From Hominimerdicola alba (GTDB lineage: Bacteria > Bacillota > Clostridia > Oscillospirales > Ruminococcaceae), in NCBI RefSeq assembly GCF_900109655.1, contig NZ_FOAT01000008.1, positions 95,960-159,959 of the forward strand: 64,000 nt of DNA, written 5' to 3'. Every line of letters starts with the position of its first letter. Position 1 is the stretch's first letter. The notes under the pieces are model-generated. The model ran no database searches. It was not told the origin of the DNA and was given only the letters and a program-made list of their open reading frames with translations. The translations under genes and the position numbers were made by a program. Positions 26,649 to 35,451 of this stretch are shown in pieces.

Positions 26649-27995
26649 TTACTCATCACCGTTATCAGCATCTTCGGAAGTTTCTGCCTCAGCTTCTGCT
26701 TCAGCATCATCCTGCTCTTCGGGATCATCTTCATCTGCCTTGGTTTCTTCCTCTCCGCGGGCTGACTTGCGGCGGGCATCGCGGGCTGCAAAAGCCTTTT
26801 TCAGGTCTTCACGCATTTCCTCTTCGTCCTCGTCATCATCTTCCTGCTCTTCCCTCTCGAAGAAAGCTTCTGCCGCAGCAAGCTTCTTACGGCGCTTGCT
26901 TGTGGGCTTCATTATAACAAGATACTCAACCGCTATGATTATCATAGTCAGCGCGATAGCAATTATGATGAACAGATTACGTACAGTCTTGTCAACACCG
27001 CCGCCGTTATTATCAGCAGCCTGTGCAGCCCTGTCCTGCACGTCGGTCACAATAGTATCATCCTCAATTATGATATCATAAGTCTCAAGTTCATCATTAT
27101 TGAACACTACATCAAAAGAAGTCTCGCCCGCAGACAGCATCTTGAAAACGCCGTTTTCAAAGCTTACTATGCTGGGATCAGCAACAACGATATTCCTGTA
27201 ATTCTCGATACCCATCTTCGAGGGCGGAGCCTGACCAATGCTCTTCTGAACCCTTACCAGCTTGTTGAGCTTGGGAGCCTGAGTTTCCTCACCATTGTAT
27301 CCGGGCGCATCGGGATTTGCGATAATACCGTTCTCAACTGAATAGGATATCGGTATACCTGTCTTGTTATCCAGTGTGGTAACAGTCAGGAACAGTGTGG
27401 TTGAGACCATATCCTTATCCAGCACTTTGAAATTCAGGGTAACATAATTGCCCTGGAACTTGCTTCCCGAATCATTGGTATAGTTGAATACATACTTGCC
27501 GTTGAAGCTGTTCTCGGCAGCCTTGCCGCCTGCCTCGGGATTTATCTGTGTGCTTTCCAGCTGCAGAAGTGCGGTATCAAATGCAACCGACATCAGTGCG
27601 CTGGATACAGCAGAATCAGCTTCTATCCTAAGCTCTACGGATACGGTGCCATCCTTGATCTCGCCGGGCTTCAGATAGACCTTTGAAGGTGCAGATGTTG
27701 GCTTATCGGGAACAAGAGTAGTCGCCTTGTTCTCCATGGCTGTAACTTCATTACCTGCAGACTGAGCAGGGTCATAACCGGGGTCCGGAGCTGTAGTAGT
27801 TGTAGTCTCCTCGTATCCGCCGTTGTCATAGCCGTTATCGTAATTATAATCGTAGTTATTATAATCGTAGTTGTTATAATCATAAGTATTGTAATCATAT
27901 GTCGGATCGTAGCCGTATTCCGCATAAACAGCAGGAACAGTAGCAGTCACCGCCAGAGCCGCAGCAATGACCGCAGCAAACCTTTTTATAAACAT
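26649..27995 (-). CDS. Membrane-anchored cohesin-like surface protein
   Basis: A 448-residue protein with a signal peptide (cleavage near VYA-EYG, about 25), a Tyr/Asp/Asn repeat linker (27-60), a Thr/Pro linker, a cohesin-like beta-sandwich (about 115-228), a second small beta domain resembling a bacterial Ig-like fold (about 245-312), one transmembrane helix (about 340-362) and a long, highly acidic Lys/Arg-rich cytosolic tail. The cohesin assignment rests on the order of strands: VSVELRIEADS, SALMSVAFDTALLQLES, GKYVFNYTND, GNYVTLNFKVL and a closing Val/Ala-rich strand. Cohesins bind dockerins in cellulosomes and in other contexts. The ATG at 27995 follows GGGAGTGG. No dockerin gene adjoins it. 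Confidence 0.75.
   Translation of the reverse strand: MFIKRFAAVIAAALAVTATVPAVYAEYGYDPTYDYNTYDYNNYDYNNYDYNYDNGYDNGGYEETTTTTAPDPGYDPAQSAGNEVTAMENKATTLVPDKPTSAPSKVYLKPGEIKDGTVSVELRIEADSAVSSALMSVAFDTALLQLESTQINPEAGGKAAENSFNGKYVFNYTNDSGSKFQGNYVTLNFKVLDKDMVSTTLFLTVTTLDNKTGIPISYSVENGIIANPDAPGYNGEETQAPKLNKLVRVQKSIGQAPPSKMGIENYRNIVVADPSIVSFENGVFKMLSAGETSFDVVFNNDELETYDIIIEDDTIVTDVQDRAAQAADNNGGGVDKTVRNLFIIIAIALTMIIIAVEYLVIMKPTSKRRKKLAAAEAFFEREEQEDDDEDEEEMREDLKKAFAARDARRKSARGEEETKADEDDPEEQDDAEAEAEAETSEDADNGDE
27838..27903. repeat. 15-base tandem repeats encoding YDYNN
   Basis: About four imperfect copies of a 15-base unit of the form GTTATTATAATCGTA encode repeated Tyr-Asp-Tyr-Asn-Asn just after the signal peptide. 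Such low-complexity coding repeats can change in copy number by slippage. Confidence 0.85.
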
Positions 27996-28029
27996 TTTTA
28001 CCACTCCCGAGAAATATTTTTCGCTATAC

Positions 28030-28066
28030 ACAGCAAAAACCTCTATATTTTTGTAATACAGAGGCA
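28030..28066 (-). terminator. Terminator after the cyclophilin gene
   Basis: On the minus strand CCTCTGTATT and AATATAGAGG form an imperfect stem around ACAAA, followed by TTTTTGC. It separates the cyclophilin from the cohesin-like gene. Confidence 0.65.
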
Positions 28067-28088
28067 TCTGCTTTAATAATAATTATTA

Positions 28089-28562
28089 TCAGTCAACCAT
28101 GGTGACTTTTTTCATCACCTGGGGCTCCAGAGGCTTGTCATTGAAATCGACCTTTACATCAGCTATCTCATCAACTACCTCGATACCCTTTACTACCTTG
28201 CCGAAAGCTGCATAGTCACCGTCAAGGTGAGGAGCATCTTCGTGCATGATGAAGAACTGCGAGCTTGCAGAGTTGGGCATCATGGATCTTGCCATGGAGA
28301 TAACGCCTCTTGTATGCTTGAGATCGTTATTAACTCCGTTTCTTGCAAATTCGCCCTTGATCTTCTCATCAGAGCCGCCCATGCCTGTACCCTCGGGGTC
28401 GCCGCCCTGTATCATGAAGCCCTTGATGACTCTGTGGAATATCAGACCATCATAAAAGCCCTGCTTTACAAGCTTCTCAAAATTTGCAACTGTGATAGGT
28501 GCCTTCTCGGGATAAAGTTCGATAAGTATCTCCTTACCGTTTTCCATTTCTATTTTAACCAT
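28089..28562 (-). CDS. Cyclophilin-type peptidyl-prolyl cis-trans isomerase
   Basis: A 157-residue cytosolic single-domain cyclophilin, without signal peptide, that speeds proline isomerisation during folding. Active-site motifs are FHRVIKGFMIQGGDPEGTG, SSQFFIMH and the DGDYAAFGKVVKGIEVVD block; the conserved Arg is in FHRV. GAGG lies upstream of the ATG at 28562. It is third in a probable unit with the two unknown genes upstream. Confidence 0.96.
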   Translation of the reverse strand: MVKIEMENGKEILIELYPEKAPITVANFEKLVKQGFYDGLIFHRVIKGFMIQGGDPEGTGMGGSDEKIKGEFARNGVNNDLKHTRGVISMARSMMPNSASSQFFIMHEDAPHLDGDYAAFGKVVKGIEVVDEIADVKVDFNDKPLEPQVMKKVTMVD

Positions 28563-28583
28563 TTCCACTTTCCTCTCTGTTTA

Positions 28584-29126
28584 TCAATCGGCATTGCCGT
28601 AAAACTTTTTTTCTTCTTCCTTTGACTTTGGCAGCAGACCTGCGTCGTATCTCTTCTGAAGATCCATGAAATACTCGCTTTCGGGAGTCCTGCTCTTTTT
28701 AAAAAGTGAGGACTTCTTGACTTCATCAAGCATGAAAAAATCGCGCTTGCCATCGGTATTTACACAGTAGAATCTGTTGACCTTATCAAAATCCCCGTTC
28801 TCATTTATTCTGTTCTTATCAAAGCAGCAGAAGATATCTCTTGCCATAAGATCGCAGAGTCTGAGAACTCTTGTATAGTTGGAAGCATCTTTCCACGCAT
28901 CAAGTTCATCTTTGAAATACTGCTGAACAGGTACACCGTTGACCTCCATGCGCCTGATTATCCTTGCCAGGCACACCGAAGCGTCATGATCTGTCAGCTT
29001 ATCAAGACGCGCGTTCTTATACTCCATTATATAATCATTTACCGTCGAATAGAAAAGTTTATCATAGGGAAATTCCTTTCCTGCTTCTGAATACTTGATT
29101 ATAGGGTTGTCTGTGTTGATGTTCAA
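28584..29126 (-). CDS. Hypothetical protein
   Basis: A 180-residue charged, mostly helical protein that I do not recognise. It has no signal peptide or membrane helix. A short region RLCDLMARDIFCCFDKNRI carries three Cys residues. The start is TTG at 29126, preceded by AGGAGCGATAGGTT. It is followed 21 bases later by the cyclophilin gene and preceded by another unknown gene. Confidence 0.75.
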   Translation of the reverse strand: MNINTDNPIIKYSEAGKEFPYDKLFYSTVNDYIMEYKNARLDKLTDHDASVCLARIIRRMEVNGVPVQQYFKDELDAWKDASNYTRVLRLCDLMARDIFCCFDKNRINENGDFDKVNRFYCVNTDGKRDFFMLDEVKKSSLFKKSRTPESEYFMDLQKRYDAGLLPKSKEEEKKFYGNAD

Positions 29127-29163
29127 AACCTATCGCTCCTAGAAAAAAACATTTGCCCTGACC

Positions 29164-29880
29164 TTATTTGCGGTCACCATATTTTGCCTCAAATTCCTCG
29201 ACTTTCTTGGCAAGGAATTCCTCATCGACAAATCCGATATTATCGGGATCTTCACTGTGATCAATAACACCCAGCTTCTCGATCTCGGCTTCATCAGGTT
29301 CGGATGCGACAGCTGCTATATCCTTATACTCCGCATAATCCTCGGGTCTCTTCGCATAAGGCAGATCAACAAGCTTCTTATCGACCTCAGCCTGTCCAAC
29401 CTCGCTGAATTCAAATTTTGTATTCTCCACCTCAGCGACCTTGGCTTCATGCTCAGCATACATAGCTTCCATCTTCTCAGCTACACCCTGCTCCTTAGCC
29501 TCGGTTATCTCTTCCTGATGTGACCTTATATATTTTTCATGCTCAACTACATAAAGCTTCTCATACTCAGTCTGAGCGTCAATTATCTCTTCACGTCCGA
29601 CTGTGCTGGTGCCATAATCTGCATGAGTTTTGACGGGCTGGTTCTTCTTCTCTTCAAGTTCTGCTTCAAGCTGAGCCATCTTGGTCTTGATCATCTCAGG
29701 GTCAACGCTCTCTACCTCAAGAGTCTCGGGAACAGCTTCATCATACTTAGACTCTTTTACAGCAACGGTCTGCCTGCGTCTGGGCGACGGAGTATTCCAG
29801 ATATCATCAGGATTAACGGGCTTTGCCACAGGTGCTGCAGAAGCAGCAGGTTCAGGTTTCTTTTTATTGAATAGAGCCAT
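29164..29880 (-). CDS. Hypothetical coiled-coil protein
   Basis: A 238-residue cytosolic protein rich in Glu, Lys and Ala. The N terminus MALFNKKKPEPAASAAP is followed by a Pro/Ala linker with a DDIWNTPSPRRR motif, then a long predicted coiled coil (about 60-165) and an acidic end. GGGGG precedes the ATG. It is divergent from the 663-residue gene at 30232, sharing the same intergenic promoter region and a similar Ala/Pro/Glu linker style. The function is unknown; a scaffold or cytoskeletal role would be inference. Confidence 0.75.
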   Translation of the reverse strand: MALFNKKKPEPAASAAPVAKPVNPDDIWNTPSPRRRQTVAVKESKYDEAVPETLEVESVDPEMIKTKMAQLEAELEEKKNQPVKTHADYGTSTVGREEIIDAQTEYEKLYVVEHEKYIRSHQEEITEAKEQGVAEKMEAMYAEHEAKVAEVENTKFEFSEVGQAEVDKKLVDLPYAKRPEDYAEYKDIAAVASEPDEAEIEKLGVIDHSEDPDNIGFVDEEFLAKKVEEFEAKYGDRK

Positions 29881-29964
29881 TATATATTTCCCCCTAGTGT
29901 AAAAATGTTCAGATAAACACCCGCACCAAATGCCTGTTCCGCGGACTTATATCTATACAAATTA

Positions 29965-29993
29965 ATTATACTATAAACTGCACAAAAATGCAA
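29965..29993 (-). promoter_or_regulatory. Sigma-A promoter of the coiled-coil/cyclophilin unit
   Basis: TTGCAT (29993-29988) and TATAAT (29970-29965) on the minus strand are separated by 17 bases. Together with a weaker plus-strand promoter it occupies the 351-base divergent intergenic region. Confidence 0.85.
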
Positions 29994-30109
29994 ATACTTT
30001 TTGTCATCTAATTGAGATAAATTTCAGAGAACAATTTAGTTATATTTACCTGTATTCACATTTAGTTCACTAAACGTTTTATTTTTATTGATATATCATG
30101 TAAGATTAT

Positions 30110-30138
30110 TTGATATAATTGATTCGATATAGTATAGA
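30110..30138 (+). promoter_or_regulatory. Candidate promoter of the 663-residue gene
   Basis: TTGATA and TATAGA are separated by 17 bases on the plus strand. An overlapping TATAAT at 30114-30119 offers a second -10, so the exact start of transcription is uncertain. Confidence 0.5.
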
Positions 30139-30231
30139 GTTTATTATGCGGGTGCAATGTATAATCTTTTAACCGTTTAAAACTTTTTCTAGATAATTTT
30201 TACATTTAAATACCTTTAAGGGGGAATCACT

Positions 30232-32223
30232 TTGGCAAACCAGAAACTTGGAGTTACCGCTAACGAGCTGTTCGCCTGCAATCCTTTCAGAATATTGGGT
30301 CTGCCCGTTACTGCGGAGGATGAGGAGCTGACTGCTACCTACAAGAAGCTTCTCTCAATGGGAGATGCGGAGAATTATAAGACTGATTATGATTTTCCTA
30401 CCGCGCTGCCGCCTTTCAAAAGAGATGACATCACACTGAGGACTGCTTATGCTAAGCTCGCCAGCAACGGCTACCGCTGCTTCGCATTCTCTGACGGCTG
30501 TTTTTCTCAGGCGCTTACCGAGGACGACGTGCTCCTTAACCTGAAGGATGTCACCTGCTATGATGCTTTCATCAGATGCTATATGTGGCTCATCACCAAT
30601 GACAGAGGATTCGAGCACCCTCATCTGTGGATACTTCTTGCCAAGTATATAGACAAGCTCATAGATTCCAAGCAGAGCGAATGGAAGCGTCTGTTTGACA
30701 ATCGTTTTCCGCAATCCGTAATGTCAGCAGGCAGCGACCAGATGCTGGCAGAGCTCCACGCTACTTTTAAAGATATAATACTCCTGCCTCTCAAAGAGAT
30801 GGTAAGAGGTTCAATGAGATGCACTTCCGCAACTCAGATACTCAAGGCTGCAAAGATCGACGTTGACAAGGTATATCCCATGTCCAACATCGGTCAGGCT
30901 AACGGCACCGGTTCAAAGCTGAGGATAGCTTCAAAGGATATCACAAGTTCTGCAGCTTCATCAAAGGTGGAGGAAGCTCACAGCTTCGTAGCTTCTGCTT
31001 CTGCTATCACTGCTGATACCATCATAAGTGAAGAAGCTCCCAAGCCAGTTGCAAGACCTGTTGTCAATACTGTTAAGCCCGCACCTGCACCCGCTCCTGC
31101 ACAGCAGAAGCCTCAGGAAGAGCACAAGGTAAGCCTTGTTGATGATGCTATCGCTGCACAGGCAGCAAGCTCACAGAGCAGTCAGGCGAGCACAGCCAGC
31201 AGTTCTTCCGGCAAGACTTCTCTTGTTGAGGAAGAGATACCGGTTAAGCATGTTGAAGCTATCGACGGTCTTACCAGACGCAAGCCCATCATCAAGAAGG
31301 AAGAACCCAAGACTCCCGGTGCATTTGAGATCCCCTCAGACAAGGATATCGCAAGCAGCTTTACTGTTAATGCTAAACCTGATGAATACTCAAAGCCCAA
31401 GGATAATATGGGTCCTGTATCCTACCGTCCCGAAGTTGTTGACGATCTGCCCTCTGCAAACGTGGGTGAAAGAACACTTGAAGCTATCGATCCTTTCGCA
31501 AGCGTCGGCACCAGCACTGCAAGAGTTATCGACGAAGGCAGCATAGCTACCGGCACAAAGCGTAAGTCTGTAAACCTCACAGGTCTTGACGGCACAGGAG
31601 CTGAAATCGCAGATGAAAGAATAGATATGCAGTTCACTGCACCCGAGGGCTATCGTCATGTTGAAGAGGAAGAAGTAGTTGAGGAGCGTGAGATCAGCAA
31701 CCGTTCGCTGACTTACCTGATAAACGAAGTTGATTCCCGTACCGATGAGACTACCGATCAGCTGCTTACAGAGCAGGAGATCGAAGACGAGCTTTATACC
31801 GATACCCTTATCAAGCTGCTGCGTTCCAACCGTTCCAGCAAGATGATGAAGGAAGTTGATACTGAACACGTATATCTTAACGGCGGCGGCACCAGCGAGA
31901 ATAAGGGTCCCGAGATTACGATGGAAGACATCGACATGAAGAAGAAGGACAATTCAAATCTGGATTCTGCTTACGGCTACCACAGATTCGACGAAGCTCA
32001 CGCTGCTGAAGCTATCAAGGAGAAGTATAAGAACATCAACATCGGCGATATGCTCAATCCTACTGTGGGCAACTCGCTGAAGAGAGAATACCATGAAGAC
32101 CCGATCAAGGAGTACATCAAATATAAGAAGGCTGAAAAGAGCCTTTCTGCTTCGATGTTCAAGGTATTCGGATTCGTTGCTCTTGTCGGCTTACTTATCT
32201 TTGTTCTTGTATTCTATCTCTAA
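30232..32223 (+). CDS. Tail-anchored protein with J-domain-like N terminus
   Basis: A 663-residue protein of unknown function. The N terminus has NPFRILGLPVTAEDEELTAT and YKKLL, which resembles the first helices of a DnaJ domain, but no HPD triad was seen, so it would not stimulate DnaK in the usual way. Residues about 225-350 form a Ser/Ala/Pro-rich disordered linker, 400-600 is charged, and the last 22 residues form one hydrophobic helix (MFKVFGFVALVGLLIFVLVF) ending at the C terminus, so the protein should be tail-anchored with its bulk in the cytosol. The start is TTG at 30232 after AAGGGGGAATCACT. Confidence 0.75.
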   Translation: MANQKLGVTANELFACNPFRILGLPVTAEDEELTATYKKLLSMGDAENYKTDYDFPTALPPFKRDDITLRTAYAKLASNGYRCFAFSDGCFSQALTEDDVLLNLKDVTCYDAFIRCYMWLITNDRGFEHPHLWILLAKYIDKLIDSKQSEWKRLFDNRFPQSVMSAGSDQMLAELHATFKDIILLPLKEMVRGSMRCTSATQILKAAKIDVDKVYPMSNIGQANGTGSKLRIASKDITSSAASSKVEEAHSFVASASAITADTIISEEAPKPVARPVVNTVKPAPAPAPAQQKPQEEHKVSLVDDAIAAQAASSQSSQASTASSSSGKTSLVEEEIPVKHVEAIDGLTRRKPIIKKEEPKTPGAFEIPSDKDIASSFTVNAKPDEYSKPKDNMGPVSYRPEVVDDLPSANVGERTLEAIDPFASVGTSTARVIDEGSIATGTKRKSVNLTGLDGTGAEIADERIDMQFTAPEGYRHVEEEEVVEEREISNRSLTYLINEVDSRTDETTDQLLTEQEIEDELYTDTLIKLLRSNRSSKMMKEVDTEHVYLNGGGTSENKGPEITMEDIDMKKKDNSNLDSAYGYHRFDEAHAAEAIKEKYKNINIGDMLNPTVGNSLKREYHEDPIKEYIKYKKAEKSLSASMFKVFGFVALVGLLIFVLVFYL

Positions 32224-32235
32224 TATATGTATTCT

Positions 32236-32268
32236 ACACGGAGAGGTTTTCCTCTCCGTGTTTTTTTC
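32236..32268 (+). terminator. Rho-independent terminator
   Basis: ACACGGAGAGG-TTTT-CCTCTCCGTGT followed by TTTTTT, directly after the stop codon of the tail-anchored protein gene. Confidence 0.95.
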
Positions 32269-32374
32269 GCCTGTAGTATCATATTTTTAAATGCTGACCT
32301 TGTATAGAGTTTCACGCCTTATATCGTGGGTGATCTATCATTCCCATTTAAATACAGCTAATAATTAAGAAACA

Positions 32375-32398
32375 GTTGTACGTTTTTGTACAACTTTT
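32375..32398 (+). other. Hairpin in the EAL-gene upstream region
   Basis: GTTGTAC-GTTTTT-GTACAAC is followed by TTTTGC. The 390-base stretch between the terminator at 32268 and the EAL gene holds this hairpin, several AGTTGA-type direct repeats and the promoter at 32575; I saw no coding sequence or recognised riboswitch in it. Confidence 0.45.
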
Positions 32399-32574
32399 GC
32401 AGAATTATGTCTATATTAAAATTTAAAACAATTGTTAACACAAAGTTTTCGCTGTGAAAAAGTTGATTTTTGACTGTCAGTAAGCAGTGTCAACACAATG
32501 CAGAAGGCTGAACAAGGCGTTCATACGCATTTATTCAGATCAAAAAAATGCTCGCGGCGCGAAAAGTTGAATAG

Positions 32575-32603
32575 TTGACTTTTGAATAAGAATCTGATAT
32601 AAT
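32575..32603 (+). promoter_or_regulatory. Sigma-A promoter of the EAL-domain gene
   Basis: TTGACT (32575-32580) and TATAAT (32598-32603) are separated by 17 bases; the start codon follows 58 bases downstream of the -10. Confidence 0.85.
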
Positions 32604-32660
32604 TTAACATGGAATAATCTAAAATATACGGGGCTTTTCACCCGCAAAGAAGGTCACACA

Positions 32661-35288
32661 ATGAATGAAGAAAGAAGCGAACAGCTGCAGCGTATGCTGG
32701 GCAGTCTGTGGGAAGAGCTTATGCACTGCACGGACAGTGTAGGAGCTTTTGTGCTGTGGAACGACAGCCGCGAATATTATATTGATGATAATGCGCTGGG
32801 GCTGCTTGGCATGGACAGGGAGTATCTATCCTGTGATGCTTTGCGAAATGTGCTGGAGTGTGCCCTTGATGCGGAGGTATCTTCAAGTCCCGCTAAGGTG
32901 ATGACAGTCCATGTTGACGATGAGGACTGTATCGCCGGCTTTGTTGTGCGCCGTGACACGGCTGTACCTCTGGCTATCGGTGAAATGTATCCCCTGCTGA
33001 ACCAGAACCAGCTGGCTGAGCGAATGACCGATGCCGGTGATGACGCTTTCCTGATGCTTATAAAGCTGGAGCACATCGATGAGGGCAGAGACGAGAAGTC
33101 ATTTGTCAGAAGTGCGCTGGAAAGCATGGAAAAGGTTTCTCCCGAGGGTACTTCACTGGCTTATCATTCGGGAATGAAATTCTGGGTATTTGTCAGAAGC
33201 GGAGTAAAAGAACCTCAGGAGTTCGCTGAGAATTTACAGAAGGCTGTAAAGAGTTCTTACGTTACGGACGAATTCGGAGTTGTGATAAGCAAGGAACATT
33301 CCATGACCTTTACTGGCGGATATGTGACTTTCTGCAGGAGAGAAAATGCGGCAGTAAAGGAATTCCACTATGCTTCATTTGCACTGTATGAGGCTGTCAG
33401 TGCGGGCGTTGGAACTATAAGCAGTTTTTCCAGTGCTGTGTACGAGCTTCAGAAAAACGACTACCGCAGGGTGCAGAATTTCTTCCATGTGCTGGACAGA
33501 AATTCTTTCATGTATTATTTCCAGCCCATAGTAAGCGCGAGGGACGGAAGTATATTCGCATACGAAGCACTTATGAGGACGGACAAGAAGTTCGGACTGA
33601 GTCCTTTGCAGATAATCGACATGGCAGCGAAGTACGACAGACTCTACGATATCGAGCACGCTACCATGTACAATGTGCTTGACCAGCTAAGCAAGAACCA
33701 GAGCTTTTTCAAGAAGAGGAAGCTTTTCATAAATGCCATACCTTCAAGTTTTCTCAGTGACAACGACTGGACTGAGCTTATGACTAATTATGGTGAGCTG
33801 ATGGAAAAGGTTGTCATCGAGCTTACCGAGCAGACTGATACATCTGACGAGAATCTGGCTTTTCTGATTAACAGACTGAAAGAACAGAAAGTCGAGATGG
33901 CAATAGACGACTATGGTACAGGATACTCGAATACATCAAGACTTATCCGCTATGATCCTCAGTACATCAAGCTGGATCATTCGCTGATATCGGGTATAGA
34001 TACTAATCTAAAGCTAAGGAGCATAGTTTCTCAGCTGATAGACATGATGCACTCTAACGGTCTTCTTGTTCTGGCTGAGGGTGTGGAAACGGAAGAAGAA
34101 CTGAAAGTCCTTTCAAATATCCACGCCGATCTGTTCCAGGGATTCTATATCTCGCGTCCGAAGCCTTTCTTTATCAATGAGATAAGCGAGAGGATACGCA
34201 GCCAGATAGTGAAGTATCATCTTGAAGCCCAGGGCAATTCGGGCAAGATATATCATGCGGATTCTGAGGAAAAAGAGATAATCAAGCTCTCTGATCTTAT
34301 ACAGGAGAAGTACACAGGGGTATTCATCAGCGGCTGTGATGTGGAGATCATCGGTGAGGCAGGTATGCCTTCTGCGATCATGCCCATTACTGTCAAAGAG
34401 GGTGCTGAATGTAGGCTGAGGCTGAGAAATGCTTCTATAGAATCCACCCTGGGACGTCCTGCGCTGTCGCTTGGCTGCGGAAGCAAGGTAACGGTCAGGG
34501 TCAGCGGTAAAAACAGGCTCGTCAAGGGCGGTATACTTGTTCCCGAAAAGGCAGAACTGACCCTTGAAGGTTCGGGAAGCCTGACGATAATACCCGAAAG
34601 CGTAAGCTGCTTTGGCATAGGAAATGAATTCGACCTGACTTACGGTAAGATAACTTTACAGATGGATGATGAACTGACCATCACTGCCTGCGGCGATAAC
34701 TGCGTAGGAATAGGCGGCGGAAAATGCAGCAGCCGCGACGGTATAAACATACTCTCGGGAACTATGGATGTAAGCTGTGCAGGCGGCAACAGTATCAGTA
34801 TCGGCAGTTCCATCGGCAGAAGCGATATCACCATCAAGGAATGTTTTGTTTCCATCGGTGCGGCTTCGGCTAATCTAACGGGTATAGGCTCTATCGACGG
34901 CAATACACGAATAGACGTGGAAAATGTCAAGCTTGCTATCACGGCAAGCGGAAACACTATGTGCGCTGTCGGTGCCAAGAACGGCGGCGTTGCTGATATA
35001 AACATCAGGAACTGCGAACTGTTTTCAAACATCAAGGGCAGAGAGATAACCAACATCGGTACCCGCGGCAGTGAATGCGCGTGCAGGATATCTAATTCTG
35101 CAATGAACCTCAGCTGTGAGGGCAGTATGGTATCCGGTATTGGCGACAGTACAGGTGCCGGATTTGTTGAACTGACGGAAACGGAGATAAACATCGATTT
35201 CCTGGCGGCCGAATGCTTCGACCTTGGCTGCCGTGACGGAAAGCTTGAAATAAAGGACTGTCAGAAAAACATTCATATCAACTTATAG
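32661..35288 (+). CDS. Cyclic-di-GMP phosphodiesterase (EAL) fused to a beta-helix repeat domain
   Basis: An 875-residue protein with no signal peptide or membrane helix. Order of parts: a PAS-like region (about 20-100), a degenerate GGDEF domain (about 115-275, with SGMKF where GGDEF is expected), an EAL domain (about 285-530), and a C-terminal repeat domain (about 550-875). The EAL domain keeps the expected catalytic set: E302 of YEALMR, N358 in FINAIPS, E387 and E390 in IELTEQ, D416-D417 in AIDDYGTG, K437 in IKLD, E473 in AEGVE and Q493 in FQGFY, so it should hydrolyse c-di-GMP. The C-terminal domain has about eight repeats of 28-31 residues marked by GIG or IG turns (GIGNE, GIGGG, GIGSI, GIGDS), as in parallel beta-helices of secreted carbohydrate-binding proteins. 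AAGG precedes the ATG. Confidence 0.9.
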   Translation: MNEERSEQLQRMLGSLWEELMHCTDSVGAFVLWNDSREYYIDDNALGLLGMDREYLSCDALRNVLECALDAEVSSSPAKVMTVHVDDEDCIAGFVVRRDTAVPLAIGEMYPLLNQNQLAERMTDAGDDAFLMLIKLEHIDEGRDEKSFVRSALESMEKVSPEGTSLAYHSGMKFWVFVRSGVKEPQEFAENLQKAVKSSYVTDEFGVVISKEHSMTFTGGYVTFCRRENAAVKEFHYASFALYEAVSAGVGTISSFSSAVYELQKNDYRRVQNFFHVLDRNSFMYYFQPIVSARDGSIFAYEALMRTDKKFGLSPLQIIDMAAKYDRLYDIEHATMYNVLDQLSKNQSFFKKRKLFINAIPSSFLSDNDWTELMTNYGELMEKVVIELTEQTDTSDENLAFLINRLKEQKVEMAIDDYGTGYSNTSRLIRYDPQYIKLDHSLISGIDTNLKLRSIVSQLIDMMHSNGLLVLAEGVETEEELKVLSNIHADLFQGFYISRPKPFFINEISERIRSQIVKYHLEAQGNSGKIYHADSEEKEIIKLSDLIQEKYTGVFISGCDVEIIGEAGMPSAIMPITVKEGAECRLRLRNASIESTLGRPALSLGCGSKVTVRVSGKNRLVKGGILVPEKAELTLEGSGSLTIIPESVSCFGIGNEFDLTYGKITLQMDDELTITACGDNCVGIGGGKCSSRDGINILSGTMDVSCAGGNSISIGSSIGRSDITIKECFVSIGAASANLTGIGSIDGNTRIDVENVKLAITASGNTMCAVGAKNGGVADINIRNCELFSNIKGREITNIGTRGSECACRISNSAMNLSCEGSMVSGIGDSTGAGFVELTETEINIDFLAAECFDLGCRDGKLEIKDCQKNIHINL

Positions 35289-35289
35289 C

Positions 35290-35318
35290 GTTCAGATGGA
35301 TAGTAAGTATCATCTGAA
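35290..35318 (+). other. Hairpin after the EAL gene
   Basis: TTCAGATG-(g)-ATA and TAT-c-ATCTGAA form a stem a few bases after the EAL stop, but no clear T tract follows. It could slow transcription or stabilise the message between the EAL and GGDEF genes (163-base gap). Confidence 0.4.
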
Positions 35319-35451
35319 ATAATATATGCTGTGTTTCAGCCTAAACAGGACTGAAAACGGCTTATGGGTGAAAATAAGGAACTCATTGAAGGGTCTGTTT
35401 GGGAAGGGTGTTACCGTTACAGACCTGCGATCATGAAACGGAGTGTATTTT

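Noticed and set aside
32269..32570. Possible c-di-GMP riboswitch upstream of the EAL gene
   Set aside because: I looked for the GEMM core elements and did not find them in order; only a simple hairpin and direct repeats are present.
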